A stretch of DNA of 64,000 nt, from the NCBI RefSeq assembly GCF_964340395.1, contig NC_135551.1, forward strand, positions 16,505,503-16,569,502. The letters are read 5' to 3'. Position numbers and translations under genes: made by a program. This DNA comes from Glandiceps talaboti. Its lineage: Eukaryota > Hemichordata > Enteropneusta > Spengelidae. Below are positions 13,150-28,633 of this stretch, piece by piece (the stretch's first letter is position 1; each line of letters opens with the position of its first letter). Below the pieces are notes generated by a model. The model searched no databases. It was not told where the DNA came from and worked only from the letters and a program-made list of their open reading frames with translations.

Positions 13150-13268
13150 GACAAAAACAGTAAGAGGAAACAGTATTTAAAACTTTATTTGAAATATACA
13201 GAAAATAATATTAGAAATCCGGAAAATCGCGAGTACAAAATTGATCATTGGTCCTTTACCCTGTGGTT
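13150..13268 (-). repeat. Repeat R, copy 2 (inverted)
   Basis: Inverse of the block at 5,293-5,404, from CAGTAAGAGGAAACAG to TTTACCCTGTGG. It lies in the right arm of the 9.7-kb element, which makes the element's subterminal arms symmetrical at this point. Confidence 0.75.
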
Positions 13269-15092
13269 TATCTCAGCGAACGCGTACGCGTTCTCTGTAG
13301 TTGGCTTACTTCTCCTCGAACGTAAGCGCACATATCACACTAGTAGTAGTACACATGATGATATAGACAAGGTGGGAAAGCTTGAGAGGACGTAATCGAA
13401 AAACACTATAAAAAAAGAAATCGTCGCTTCAGTTTGTTCATGAGTAAAATGCATGATTAAACAAAGACTTATCTATGCATATAAAATTGTAGCGTTGCGT
13501 TGTCGGGTTTTCTATTTTTAATGTTTGAAGGATATTGTTAGTCACTTCCGCATTTCAAGCTTTCCTACCTTGTCTATTTCTGCACATACGTCGCAAAAGT
13601 AGTCATGAAGTATTGTACGATTCATAGAAATATTTGCCACAGTTGTGTTATATGAACTCAGAAAGGGGAAATTTAAGAAATAATTTCTAAAAAACGTCCT
13701 TATCGTGAAAATTTCGGTCGCTTCGAGCTTCGCATAGCGTTGTGTATACTATAAACTGTCTGTGTGTCCGCTAGACGTTCTGTCTCACGAGTTTCTACAA
13801 CACATTCTGTATTACAGAGTACGCGTTCATCCTTATAACATGTATGTAAGCGTCTACATGCATGATACGCTATGTTCCAACGTATTCAGACGAAATGCAT
13901 AGAGGTACCATCAAATTACCAGTACTTTTAATAATTACCCTTTAAATATACTAATACAATCACTGAATTTTTTTACAGTTGAAACATTTAGAACGTTGTC
14001 AGGTGCCTGTGGATCTACAGTGGTCAAATGAATTTTCAAATGCGTCACAAATCGCCAGTGACGTCTGAAACAATAAAGGGGAAACAGAATAAAAACGTAC
14101 GATGCGCATGGTTTGGAATGACGCGCGCGAGGACGGGAAACAAAACCTTTTTTTTTGGCCTTATACTTTAGCTTACATTTAATTGCCGTACATATTATGT
14201 ACTAAAGAGATATAAATGTTTTATATTTTCACTGTTGAAATTTGCCATTTCTTGTACTTTCTGAACACATTGTCAGAATAGGTCCAATTAATGCTGACGC
14301 ATGTCTGATCATTGTTATACCATTGAAACTTTTCAAACACCATGCTCAGAGAGCGGCAATTTGGCCATATAACACCAACAGTCAAGGAAGTGTACTTACC
14401 AAGGAAAACACAAACAAGACAACTTTTCAAACAATGTGTACTTACCACTTACAGTAAATGATAATTCAGAATATCAGATCTGAAGATATACCGTTCTAGG
14501 TGTCGTATGGGCTTAAAATAACAACTACAAACACTACATGCAGTTTTAAGCAAACATTACATTATCAAATGGAACTGAATTTACAATGTAAATACTATCA
14601 TATATTACTGAAACTTTAATGGCATAATGCCAATGTGTGTAAGCCATGACCTGTTACATATTTCGTTGTTAGGTTGAGAATAAATTTAGCCAGCTATATA
14701 CATTAATGTTGCACATTGCAAATAATAGAGAACCTCTTCTTATTGAATCTAGACTTCAGATAGTATAGGAATACAGAACGTCCACGACTCGGTAACCTGA
14801 ACATCCTTGTAGGAACATAAACACCCATGTAAGTAAATGAGTAGTTGAGACGTCAATATGAATCAAGGAACAGAGTTTGACATACGGAACATTGCCTTCG
14901 TATAAAAATTACAGATTTGATTTACTCGTTCCCCAGCGTTGCCTCGTTTTATTTTGTATTAGTTGTGTTGATTATTAGAGACTCAGGCTTTACTGATACG
15001 AATCGAGTGTAACTCCAATGAGAACATTATTATGGTCTGAGAATTGGATTTGAAAGCGTTGTTGCACCTGGCTTTCACCTGAATTGACTTGA

Positions 15093-15256
15093 GTGTATGT
15101 ATGTGTGTGTATGTATGTATGTATGTATGTGTGTGTATGTATGTATGTATGTATGTATGTATGTATGTATGTATGTATGTGTGTGTGTATGTATGTATGT
15201 ATGTATGTATGTATATGTATGTATGTATGTATATGTGTGTGTGTGTGTGTGTGTGT
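15093..15256. repeat. (GTAT)n/(GT)n microsatellite
   Basis: GTAT tetramers broken by GT runs, 164 bp. In macrosatellite copy 3 the homologous site (19,499-19,532) has only a plain GT run, showing fast change between copies. Confidence 0.95.
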
Positions 15257-16306
15257 TATAGTATAGATGAGACACAATATTCTTCAAGTTTGGCCTCCCA
15301 GCCACACTGTGTATATTAAATAGATAGTAGGTGATGGAAGTATAATGAGTAGCTGTGAGTTGTCAATATAATGTATTTAGTATTAATTTCACGACTCCAA
15401 GTCCGGAATGTAGGCTGTTGGCTTTGTAAGTAGAAGTGCATAATTCGTAGAGCTTTTCTCCAATGTTGTCAAGTTGTTTTGAGTTTTGTTAAATATCGGA
15501 GATTATCCTGACAAGTAGTCCTGACTGATAGCAATCAGATGTAACTGCAGTGAGAACGCTATTCTAGTCAAATTGACCATAGTTTAACATATAAAAAGAC
15601 TTCAAAGTGTAAGTATACACAATGTTGTCACAACCTTGTCCTTGTGTCATCCATGAGATAAAACTCTCAACGGTTTGGCGATTTTTAATTAAATGCATTA
15701 ACAGTTTAGCTAAGAGGTCACTATTCATCAAAGATGATTACATTGCATTGAGTAAATATGCTATCAATGGTTATTTTATTGAGAAAGATTATTTATATAA
15801 TACCCATTTCTTTATAAACTTTGGACAAACCTGTTTGTCAACATATTTACAATTTCATTTTAGTGAAGACATGAAACTCAGACTGAGGAGGAGAATAGTT
15901 TTGTTTGTTTTCTGTTTAGTATACCTATAATGTTAGAGTCGAATAAATTCACAATAAAATACAACCAATAACTTTAAACGGACATTAAAACAAATAGTTG
16001 ACAAGTAAAGGATACAGCATACAAACGAACTGACATATACTGATATAGGCTATTTGAAACCTCGTTTTCTTATGGCGACTTCTATGATTAATGCCTCCGT
16101 CCTATCATTGTAAATGTTATTATGACTTAGATAATTATTTGAATTAAATCTAAATCTAACATTATTCTACAATTTCATTCTTTAGTCTTCGTGTCTGAAT
16201 TGGATGCTGGGTCTAAATAGATTCTTTAACAAACCGTTTTAATCAGAGTTTTTCTATATATCTTATTGACAGTCTGCATTAAGGTTCAGTCAATAATCAC
16301 AGACTT

Positions 16307-16310
<4 letters not shown>

Positions 16311-16370
<60 letters not shown>
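16311..16370. repeat. (AT)n microsatellite, 60 bp
   Basis: Pure AT run followed by a nine-base G run. The homologous place in copy 1 (about 3,825) has a few AT repeats only. Confidence 0.95.
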
Positions 16371-16372
<2 letters not shown>

Positions 16373-17968
16373 GGGGGGGCTACGAGAATTCTTGTTTTCA
16401 TATAGAAGCAATGGAAATTTTTGACCGTGCGAAGGTGGGGTAGGGGGTGTTGAAAAATTATCTGATCAAAATAATTTCATCAAAGCCCCCTCCCCCTGCC
16501 GTAAATTCTCACCCCAGTCTAATTTACTAACCAGATGAAGACTAGAGTGGAAGTTGGAATGTTATCGAAAAAATATTAAGACTATTCGAAAAATTATGTC
16601 TTACTGTACCATACGTTGCCCCAATAATCCTCAACAAAATAATTGATCACTCAAATATGTATATTTAGGGCTACTGAAAATAGAAAAAGATATGGACATA
16701 TTCACGTGATCACAATTACGAGGTTTTTCCCTTTTGAGCAGATTTTTTATGGTGTTTGTCTTGGCACTTTTACAATGTACGAAACTACACCATACATCCA
16801 AACAACGCCATAAACTGTGTAGCATAGTTTTAAATCATCATTCTAGTGACGTTTGGAATGGTCTTAGGTGAAGAATGTATACATCTGTACCTGGTACGGT
16901 TCGAGTTTTTTTTTCGATTTTTTAAAATTGTTGTAAGTGAATTAATGATTAGGATATCATTACTATATTGAAAATTAGTATGTTATACAATTATAGCTTA
17001 CTTTTAATTGCAGTACATACATGTATATTTAATAGAGAGATAATGATGTGTGTAAAAAAACACGATTAATTATATTACAACTCAGTGCGTTATGTGTTTC
17101 AAATACTTCCCATTAATTCTTTCTCCTAGTCAACTATCACGTTCAACCACCGCCACCATCCCATCCCCCATTGTTCGTGACTTGCTATATTCAATGTAGT
17201 CATCGCTTTAAATAACAAATGTAACCTGTGTCCTTTGTTGCTTTTTATTCAATAGTTCTCAATAAAATTTTAAAATGCAGTCAGAATAATTAGCTTTTAC
17301 AAGTTACTTAGTTCAAACTATTTATACAGCATATATAGCCTGTATTAGTGTATTTAAAACAGCGTGCAAAGGGTCGAAATCCAATTTGATATTTTGGGTT
17401 CATGATCAGAGCTTAATGTTTTGCATATGCGTAATGGGCACGTGTCAAAAGCATAACAGTTTGCTGGCCTTCGAGTTGTTTCCTCTTACGATACAATATT
17501 CGATTTTCACTTAATTTATCTACTGTGATATCTCTCCTCAGGACTGTAGAAAGTCAAAATGGGTTCTTCGTCGTATACTAAAGAAATGAAGGTCAAATTG
17601 ATCAAATATATTGGTGGATAAAGTATAGTGTTCGTGTAATAATGAAAGCTTTCAAAATATCTTAAAGGTTTGAAATAAAACCTTGTTTGTAGTCTTTCAG
17701 TTTAATTCAATTTAATCATTCTTGCGTTACACATACTACCAGAGTGTTGTATGGTACAAATGTTGAAAAAACAAAATGAAATGCAGAAGGATCACAAATG
17801 ATATAAAGTGTACAATTGATTGCTTTCTTGGGGGGGGGGGGTCAGTGACAGGTCTTGTTGTCTATGAAATCACCATTTTATTTCCCATGGAGCTAACAGT
17901 CGTCGATGGTCATTTAGGATTCTAGAGAGAAACATAACCTTACAACTAGTTGGGCCTTGAATGGCTAA

Positions 17969-18076
<108 letters not shown>

Positions 18077-19498
18077 CGTTGTTACGCACAGTTTTCGGAA
18101 ACGTTCGTTCGGTACTCAGGGGCTCTAGCATCCGCCCCTAATATGCACAAATGGCACGTTAATCAAGTTAGATTATTATTGAAATCGCTTACCTCCTTGT
18201 CGTTTCTTCAGTTACGTGAAGTATAGGACGCTTATTTGATTCCTGACAGGAAACGGACTGTAGAACAGAGAAATAAGTACGTGTCACCTTCTTCATACAC
18301 TTCTCCGAGAGTCACAACTTCCTAACGTAAATTAAAATGTGTTCCTTCTACATACACTTACCGCTAGTTTAGTGCTATACGTTTACTTTTGAAACAGCCC
18401 CGAAAACAGACTCTCGTATCGGTGTGTTAACAACTTATTTATTATTCACAAAATGGTGTGGCTGTATTAAGAAGCGTGTTTATCTGTATTAAGAAGTGTG
18501 TGTATCTGTATTAAGAAGTGCTACGTTCTGAATATCAATGATAAATATTTACATTCATTCATTTATATAAATGTTTCATGATTTCACTGTTTGAAAATAT
18601 GTATGATTTCAATCATTTATGTAATTTGCATCATCAGAATAGATCAAAATAATGCCGACACCTGTCTGATCATTGTAATACCATTTACACTTTTCAAACT
18701 CTATTTCACACGTAAAAGCTGGCTCGGAGATTGGCAATTTGTCCAGATAATATTAATAGTTAAGAAAGTGTACTTTCCAAGGAACACACCAACAAAACAA
18801 CTTAGTAATCAACATGTACTTACCACTTACAGTACAAAGTAATTCAAAATATAAGATCTGACAAATGCTTTTCTGGGTGTCGTAAGAGCATAAAACAACA
18901 CCTACACAAACACTGCATGTAGTGTGAAACAAAGATTAAAGTGTCGAACGGAGTTGAATGTACAATATAAATACTGTCGTATATCAGTTATTTTTTATTG
19001 GCATAGTGCCAATGTGTGTAATCCATGACCTGCTAGATATTTGGTTGTTAGGTTTTTAGTTTTCTCCGGTTATATACGTTACTGTTGCACATCGCAAATC
19101 ATAGCGCATCTGTTATTAGAAATCTAGACAGCCGATAGTACATACATACAGAACGTCTTCGACTTGGAAACTTGATCAACCTTGTAGGAACATTAACGCC
19201 GATGCAAGTAAAACGAGTAGCTGTGAGACGTCAATATAATTAAAAAAAAACAGAGTCTGACATATAGTGCATTGCCTCCTTATAAAACCTGAAATATTTG
19301 ATTTACTTGTTCTCCAACGTTTCTAGCTTTTTGGGGTTAGTTGTGTTGATTGTTAGAGAATCAGACTTGACAGATACGAATCGAATGTAACTGCAAAGAG
19401 AAGAATGTTAAAGTAACCTTTGTCTGATCTTGACTTGTCAAACATAACGATTTGAAAGCTTTGTGGGACCTGACCTTCACCTCAATTGACTTGAGTGA

Positions 19499-19532
<34 letters not shown>
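19499..19532. repeat. (GT)n microsatellite
   Basis: About 17 GT dinucleotides at the site homologous to 15,093-15,256. Confidence 0.95.
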
Positions 19533-19535
<3 letters not shown>

Positions 19536-20690
19536 ATAGTATAGGTGAGACACAATATTCTTCAAGTTTGGTGTCCCAGCCGTAATGTGTATACCAGTCA
19601 TACTATATTAAATAGATTTTAGTGATGCAAGTAAAATGAGTAGCTGTGAGATGTCAATATAATGTATTTAGTATTCATTTCATGACTCCAAGTCCGGAAT
19701 GTAGGATGTTGGCTTTGTAATAAGTAGAAGGGCATAATTAGTCGAGCTTTCTCCAACGCGGCTGTCAAGTTGTTTTGAGTTTTGTTAAATATCGGAGATT
19801 ATCCTGACAAGTAGAACTGACTGATAATAATCAAGTGTAACTACAGTGGGAACACTATTCTAGTCAAATTTATATGATGACTTTATCATATAAAAAGGCT
19901 TTCAAATTAAAGTCTATGGATACACAACTTTGCCATAGCCTTGTGTCATCCACATGAGATAAACTCCCAACGGTTTACTCGATGTGAATTAAACGCATTC
20001 ACAGTTTAGCTAAGAGGTCAGTATTCACCAAAGATTATAAATTACATTGAGTACATTGGCTTTCGATGGTCATTCTACTGAGAAAGGTTATTTTTATAAT
20101 ATACATTTCTTTGTAAACTTTGGACAAAAATGTTTGTCAACATATTTATCAAATCAATTTCACTGTTAAATTAGTAAAGAAAGGGGACAACGACTGATGA
20201 GGAGGAGAACATGTTTGTTTGTTTTTCTGTTTAGTATACTTGTAATTTTACAGTCGAATAAATGCACAATAAAATATACACAATACCTTTAAACGGACAT
20301 TAAAACTAATACTTGACTAGTAAAGGTCACACCATGGAAACTAACTGACATAGGCTTCTTGAAACCCCGTTTTCGTATGGCGCCCTCTATGATAAATGCC
20401 TCCATCCTATCATTGTATAGGTTATGACTTAAATAATTATTTGGATTAAATCTAAATCTAACATTATTCTACAATTTCATTCTTTGGTCTTTGTGTCTGT
20501 ATTGGATGCTGGGTCTAATATAGATTGGTTAACACACAGTTTTAATCAGAGTTTTCGTACATATCTCAATGACAGTGCATTATTAAGGTTTAGTCTAGTC
20601 AATAATCACAGACTTATCACAACAGTATCTTTTCAGATAGACTAATCTTATTAGTTGTTACATATAGGAGACCGGTAAATACAAGTTGAC

Positions 20691-23600
20691 ATTCGTGAAG
20701 TGTGCCTGGACGTGTGACCTGGCGTACATGTATGTACTACTGATAAAATGTGAATAATGTTTTGTAAATAATGCAACTAATTGAGAGAAATATATTCGGT
20801 CAAAGTTCAGACATTCCACATATTAGAGACACGTTGAATTAGGTCAATAATTACAGACTCATCACGATGTAAAAAGATAATCTAATCATACAAGTGGGTA
20901 TGTGAAGAGGTAGGTAAATACCACTCACCGTTCATTTGAGGTTTGGCCGAACGTGGACTACTGGTAAAATGAATATTACGCTGATAAACAAATAGCGGGA
21001 AAATCACAACCTGTCAATGTGAGACGGTTCCCATATCATGTTTGATCTATTCAAAGTATATACAGTGCATGGTTTTGTCTCATGATTGTATTAGTGTCTG
21101 AGCCAATTCACAGTGGATTGACTTATTTGATTACTTTTTCAAATGGATTTATTAAGTTCACTTCCTATAGGTTTAAACCTACAAGTGATAACATTTCCCT
21201 GTGTTATGTGCCAGGATTAACATTAATTTATATTTTACCAGTAAATTAATCCTGACCACAAATAAAACTATTAAATGATGGTAACCACATACGAACATTT
21301 CAAGGAAATTACTCATCGCTGCTACAGGGAAAAAACCTCAAAGGTACGTAAGTGATTTGCTTGATTTAAAAAAAAATAACCATCACATTTTTAATTGAGA
21401 ACATTAACTGCTGAGAATAAACAACAAGCAGACGACTATACCTAAACTACCAAGCTGTACCTTATCCTACATTGTGAACATTTTGTCATCTCATCCCACA
21501 ATAGTAAAAAAAAACTTAGAACATACAAATGTATATGTCCAGCAGTAACGAGTGGCCTGTATGATGACGTTGTTTGACAACTATAGATGTAATGTAGTTA
21601 ATCTATCCACCCCATTCTCACCCAATCTACACTCAAGTAGTAAGAAAACGCTATTGTCGGATTTAGCTTAAACCAGACGACCCAGTCATATTGAAATAAT
21701 TAAACTGTTATTGAAATCACATAGTAATTAATACCCGTTGTGTAGACGTTATAAAATTGCAATTATGACTGAGGTTAAAAAGTGTTGATAAGTAAAATGT
21801 TATAGTAGTCTATATTAATACAACCTGTTTTACTCATCACTGTCAATCTAACTTATATCACAATCTATTCTCTGACCTTGACCATTAACAAGTTGTCAGC
21901 AATGTCTGGAAAGTAAACTAATTATACTCGGTAGTAAAGGTGTGTAAATATTATTCAAAGTTTGGAGTGCGACCGGAAGTGACCCGTTACTGATATCATA
22001 AGTTGGTATACAAATAGCGGGAAAATTGTAAGGTCAACAGGTTAAGCTGTACACACAGGCCTGGATTCATTCCCACACTGTGACTAGTAGTACGCGGACG
22101 AGTTTGATAACACTCACTGTAAGTTTGACGGACATATATATGCATTCATTGGATTATCATTAGAATCATTGCATCAACCAGTGACCCTTCCAAACTGTGA
22201 CGGTTCCTCGTTTCACTCACCATGAAAAAAGAGGTCTCACGGTGACTGGGACGAAGAAGGGTCACCGGTTCAGGGCGCTCAGTAGAACCATGGAAGTATA
22301 ACGTGGGGTTATACTTCCATGGTAGAACTAACTCATAAATAATTAATAATGTAGTCATAGTAAAGATGGTTTATTACACCAACAAAGACCAGTTAAAATT
22401 GATTTAGAAAAAAACACTACACCAGCTTTTCAAATCATTACTTTATTACATACATAGCACCTTGTAGGGAAAAATTAAACAAAAAACAACAAATACTTGT
22501 TTGTAAACAAATATGGCCAATTCCAAGTCCCTGTGCAGGAACTGAGATTCAATAACTCTAAATTTACTGATAGAATGTTCCATTTTATAACAATTGAGTA
22601 CGACTGATAGTGTAATAATAATATAGTAATCTAACTAACGAGTTGAGAAAATCTCCAGTTATAATCACAGTCAAAGTAAATTAAGTAAATGAAATAAAAT
22701 ACATAGTTATCAAAAACGTATCGAAAGTCAGATACATAATCTTAAATGAATATCATTTAGTAAAATTTTGAAAGGAATAAATACACTTATATAAAAATAC
22801 CTCGTCATTTAGAATGTTTAGTCAGTAAGGTAGGTCGAACGTCGGCAACGGAATATAATCTATCAACAATTGTGACTATTTATTATATACAATATTTTAA
22901 ATTTGTTTGTGTTTATTTGTTTATTCATTGATGAATTAATTTATTTCTTTATTTATTTATTTCTTATTTATTAATTTATTTAGGTGCTTTGTTTGTTTGT
23001 TTGTATGTATGATGTGTGTCTGTTTGTTTTCGTAAATAAAACTAACTAAGCCTGAGCCCACTGTGTTTAAACATCTATCGTTTTAATCGTCAGCTAGACG
23101 AAGTGAATAAAGTTGAGGCGGTTCGACCAATTCGATGAATTTAACACTGCACTAAAAAATACGAACTGCTTACGCGAGTTGCATTCACTGATGATTCTGG
23201 TGTCACTATTACACGCAATTGCTGGGTAATGTCGAATTTGCAAGTAGTTACATGTTACTTGAAAATATCTCAAAACTGTGTGAAATTTGGTGTGAATGGT
23301 GATTATAATAGTTGAGCAAAATGCAAGGCGTGAGAAGCTCGCCTGTTTGTCTTGTCACATCGCTTGTCAAACGAGGTCACCGCACCTTGAAAATTTTGTC
23401 TTTTTCTTACTATAGCCATTTAATATACACAAGAATCCATCTATTTTTTCAAATGTGTAATTTTGGGCGAAAAGAAACATGGGTTAAATGACCGGGGCGA
23501 AATTTACGACCTCGGGGTCAAGTGTGCTTCACGAAATTGCCGAAAAATCAGTATTCCTATCAAAAACAAATTTATTCTTGTAGCACAAAGGAAATAATAT

Positions 23601-24080
23601 CAGTCGGGACTTTCGCTTTTATAGCATCTAAAATGGTGTATTGTTGTGAAAGTTAAGGCTAGTTGAAAATAACCCAAACTACAGCTGGTGAGCAATTTAG
23701 CAGCCACCATGTTGTAAACGTACAACACCACCTAAATGTACACAATGGAGGCTCACAGCGTAATGAGCCATCACAGTTGTTGTTTATCTATTAATCTTTG
23801 CACCCTATCCGGCCTCCTCTGTTTACAACTTTAGGATGCAAGTTTTGGAGGGAAAAAATAGGGTAAATATTATTGGAATATGGCCGGAAGGAAGTCATTA
23901 CAGTTGATGTTAATAATTAACTGGTATGCAAATAGAGGGAAATATTCGAAACTTTCCGCGGTTTTAGTCTCATTCAATAATAGTGTCCAGTACAGGGTAC
24001 CACACGTACGTAGGCTGTACACAGTCGCTAGTCAATGGATTATTTGCATCGTTAATGTCCTGTATAAAATGATATAGTTA
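20691..24080. other. AT-rich intergenic DNA, no gene seen
   Basis: No frame with coding character and no splice-consistent exon recognised. Holds a small snapback palindrome at 22,281-22,329 (arms CCATGGAAGTATAAC and inverse) next to a GTGACCCTTC/GAAGGGTCAC pair at about 22,180-22,260, and a TTTA-rich stretch at 22,920-22,985. Confidence 0.5.
22281..22329. repeat. Small perfect palindrome
   Basis: ACCATGGAAGTATAAC and its exact inverse separated by four bases; could fold into a 16-bp hairpin. Possibly the centre of a larger decayed snapback element. Confidence 0.65.
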
Positions 24081-24267
24081 CTCCTTGGAGATTGTAGTTG
24101 TGTTCGGTACCTGGATTACTGTTTTCAACATTTCCACGATTACTAACAAGTGGCAATATATCGGATTTACCTGTGAAGTTAAAATGATGTTCCGCGGTGT
24201 TCGTCTCATTCAATAATAGCGTCTAGTACAGGGAACAAAAATGATATAGTTACTCCTTGGAGATTGT

Positions 24268-24580
24268 TATTGTATTTAGTTGTGTTCCATACCTGGATTA
24301 CTATTTTCAACGTTCCCCGGATTATTAACAACTAACAATACATATCGGATTTAGTTGTGTTCCATACCTGGATTACTATTTTCAACGTTCCCCGGATTAT
24401 TAACAACTAACAATACATATCGGATTTAGTTGTGTTCCATACCTGGATTACTATTTTCAACGTTCCCCGGATTATTAACAACTAACAATACATATCGGAT
24501 TTAGTTGTGTTCCATACCTGGATTACTATTTTCAACGTTCCCTGGATTATTAACAACTAACAATACATATCGGATTTAGC
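24268..24580. repeat. 75-bp tandem repeat, about four copies
   Basis: TATCGGATTTAG recurs at 24,343, 24,418, 24,493 and 24,568, exactly 75 bp apart. Units are nearly identical, with older diverged units at 24,080-24,230. Confidence 0.9.
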
Positions 24581-24599
24581 TGTGAAGTTAAAATGATGT

Positions 24600-27500
24600 T
24601 CTCGAAGAACGAAGCTGAAAGGTCAGTAACGATAATCTGATATCAATTGAATTAGGCGCCAAAATATGATGCGACAGTATGTACGTTATCCTTCGTGGAA
24701 ATCTGCGCAAACACTGAGGCACTTTACGCTTCTTCAATAACGGAACGTGTGAATACTAATAAGTCCTCACATAGAGTAACTGTAACGACGTCGTTGCTTC
24801 ATTCACAGCTAGCTAGAGATATGAAACTTTGTAGAAACGTTTTCATCTCATACCAACAACGTTAGGCGATGTCACATGGGCATTATCGATAAGATGTATG
24901 AAAATATCGATATGCACTTGTTACAATCTTGAACAAACATTTTATTGCAAAGAATTTACTTGAAATCCCCCAACCAATACCTCAATAACAGTAGAGGATA
25001 TGAATTGCCTGTAAAATCCGATGATTGTATTGTTATTGTGACATCGCAAACCATCAAAATATAAATGTTCGTTTCCGTGAATTGAACAAGTTTCTACATA
25101 GCCAGTGTAAGGGACACCGTGTCGGGGCGCCCTCACACATCGGTCAACACCTCGACGTATCTATACAGTCTATTAAAAAAGCGTTACCATATGTATAACT
25201 TTTCATACAACAATTAGTGTTAATCACATACCAATGGATATATAGAACTACTAATATCATGCATATCGAAGTTCATAGGACAGAGGTTGCTATGGCAACA
25301 ATTTGATACCATATTCTTTGTGAAAGCAGGACTTGAATGATTTCCAACTTGCCAGGGAGTTGAGAAACGTTATACAGGGTGACTGTCATTAGAACTAACG
25401 TAAGAATCATAGACAAAGGACAGAGTATGTTAAAGCGTAATGACATGTACACATGTATAACTAATGCAGTAGGACTTTTAATGTGTAACAAACAAATATT
25501 AAACAGTCTTGTTAAAAAGTTCATTTTTAGTCGTGCATGCATGTTATAAGCAATAATGTTGTTGATGAGTGGAATTGATAGTCAATGATCATGACAACTC
25601 ATAAGGCGATGATAAAACTTCTTATTCACAATACCAAACTCTTGTCTGTTACATTTACAGTTAAGCATGGTATCAATTAAACATGGTGAACTAATCTGGT
25701 AAACTATTTAGGCGGGATTTCAGGTGTCATGTTGACAACGTTGGCGTCAAATCACCGACGAATATACTATCACGTGGTTGTTGGTATAGGGTCAAGGGTT
25801 AAGAGATGTATGAAGGTCATGCTAGGTCAACATATCTCACTGCACTGCAGACAAACCAATTATAAATTTACTAGAGTGTCGTTGTTTTTGTCAATGGTTG
25901 AAGGCAATGTACAGGTCATGCTAGGTCATAGGTTGTAACAGCTCAGCTACTTGTTTATATTAAATGTTGAGAACACTATGTTACAAATAAGAAGTATGAC
26001 TTAGTAGCTATGTCAGAGACAGTGTATCTCATAGAATTCAGTGTTTGTACATCTATACCGTATTCATTTGTGAACTGCCACTCTGGTTTATTACAAAATA
26101 CACACAGGTTTACATTTTAAACATTAATAGCCAAAGTAATAATCGTTTGATAGTAACTCATATCATCACTGGACTGAGATTATGATATGAATATTTTGGT
26201 TTATGCAAAACATTTTCAATAACAATTTTAGATGTGAAGTCTTTACGTTTCAGCAGACATTATGTTTTGTATTCTTGAGACATTATAATAGACATAAATT
26301 ATCACTGACTACATGTATAGTATAGGTTGTTTATCTATATAATATGTTAACATAACATGTTTTCATCTGTAATTACCCAACATAATCATTTACATGCATA
26401 AAGTCAAATACAAACATATTTATGTATTCCTTTATTCTTTTATCTATATTGGAATATTTTGTAAGCAAATAATTCTAGTAAAAAATCAAACATGGCAATT
26501 TCATATTTCTACAACAATGGTTAAAGAACGAAATACAATATTAATGATATTATATCATTCTTACTTAATTATCATATTCATATGCAGCCAACGAATCACC
26601 ATAACAGTCCTTAATGTTAAGACCGTTGTCATAGGATGACATTAGACACAATCCAGAAAGTAGACTTATGTACGTAGTCTGCTCGGATATAGAATTTCCA
26701 CTTTGTCAGAATGTATTTATAGTTAAATCAAACAAGTAAATGTACAGTAATAGTACAAAACAACTGAGTATAATATGAAAAGACTGAATATATTAATCAA
26801 CGTTGTAGATAGCATTACATAGGTTATACTACATTAAGCATTTTAACCTTGTATTTGTCATTCTGATAGGAATTGTTGACCAGGATAGATATAAAACTCA
26901 ACACTAAAAAGTTGAACTACTTGTACAATAAGTTGCTTACAATTATACTAAACTGAAATAACATTTAAAATAAACTACTGCAAAGTTATCATTGAACGGT
27001 TGCAAACGTTCTACACAACATTTCAAGACATTCAATTAAATTATTTATCGTTTTATTTGTTCTGTCTTTTCTTTTGCTTTCAATGATACATTGACTTTCC
27101 TTTGGTATACAATGAACGTTTTCAGTCAGCATATACCAGTTAATGTTGACAACAACGCCAGTAACTTAATCATACAACAATCAGTTCGTTGATAACATTA
27201 GCTGTTCACCGGTAATGTTCAGTGTCTGGTTTGCTATATAGGTGATCATATAATATACTTTAAGCCTATAAAATCCACATTAACATCTTTTGAAAGTAAC
27301 CAGGATTATTTGTTAATGTAATCTCTAAGAACTAAAGTTCCATAAACAAAAATGAAAAACAAAAAGTAAAAACACACACATTTTACTTCAGTATAATCAA
27401 ACACTAAATTCCCGTTCACAGAAAAAGGGACACTTCTTGAGTTAGATTTAAAGACACAAATAAAAAAGAGAAGAGAACTACTTACATATCAAACACAATA

Positions 27501-28400
27501 AGTGTTATATGCGTCTATCACATGACACTGATAAAAGTAAATTGAAATTACCCAAATCACCTACAGTCTCTATCTACATCCTTTATTGTCATTAACAACA
27601 ATAACACTAAAACAGAAATAACTTCTATGTTCTAAGTAGTAATTCCACACTCCCCCATATCAATAATGTACATTATAGGAAACTGACATTTAAAGTAACT
27701 AGTACATATACTCATATAGGACTCTTCTTTGTCCCTTACCAGACATCGCTAGATTGTCGTTTCATAGCAACAAATGTCAGTATTTCCGTACGAGATACAT
27801 GTAAGTTGTGTCTTGTTGCTATTTATTATATCTATACTTGTATCTGTGTCATTTCATGACACTCAATTTGTTAACTGATATGACAAATGGTTAGTAATGT
27901 GAAGTCAAATCAAGCATTGTCTATATTGTATAAATATAAGCTATGCATTATTTTGTCCAGTGTAAATCTTGTGTGAATCCTGTGAGTGAATAACACTTTA
28001 TTTCAATATTTCCTAAGTGACATGGATCCCACTGTCTCCACAAGATTATATTTCTGCTATTTTGTCTGATCTGAATACATGACAATGTAATATCATATTT
28101 ACGATGTCGTTATAAAGTATCCATTAATAACCGTAAGATTTCACTAGTCGTATACATGTTGACGTGTATCTACAGTTGATTATTGTCACACCTAGTATCG
28201 ATGGTGTAAAGAATTACTGCTCTTTCAGACGTTTTCATTCCAATAGACTAGTTCGATTGATAATTGGATGACACATACACAGTCTCTGGGAAATACTTAT
28301 TACCCTATGCGTTTTAATGGATATAACAATATCTTCGATTTTGTCTGCTGTACAGCCATGGCGTGACCTTGTACCTATAACAAATAAAAAGCGAGAAGCG
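24600..28400. other. AT-rich DNA downstream of the Roco-DED gene, no gene seen
   Basis: Short frames exist on both strands but none has recognisable domains or splice context. The last few hundred bases (about 28,000-28,630) probably hold the 3' untranslated region of the minus-strand Roco-DED gene, with a candidate AATAAA near 27,995. Confidence 0.45.
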
Positions 28401-28633
28401 TTAGACAAGAGTAGTAACTAATACTTTTAAATATGAACAAACGATACCACAAAACAGATAGAAGCGTGCTGTATGTAACATTCTGTCGAAGTGGCGTCCA
28501 TAATTTCCTGCCTTTAAATAGGGTTATACCTGATTACCTTTGACTAAAATCCCCGCACATTATCAGTACAATTTCTCAATTCGCCCGTTTTGTCTCTCTA
28601 GACGTACTATGGACAACTATCCACTTACCATGA

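Larger units (their letters stand above)
14161..16661. repeat. Macrosatellite unit, copy 2, part after the insertion
   Basis: Resumes the unit at TTATACTTTAGC, then jumps by a ~2.1-kb deletion to the segment matching 2,570-2,870 and 18,590-18,840, and continues colinear with copy 3 through 16,660. It contains the ~0.8 kb that copy 1 has lost. Confidence 0.8.
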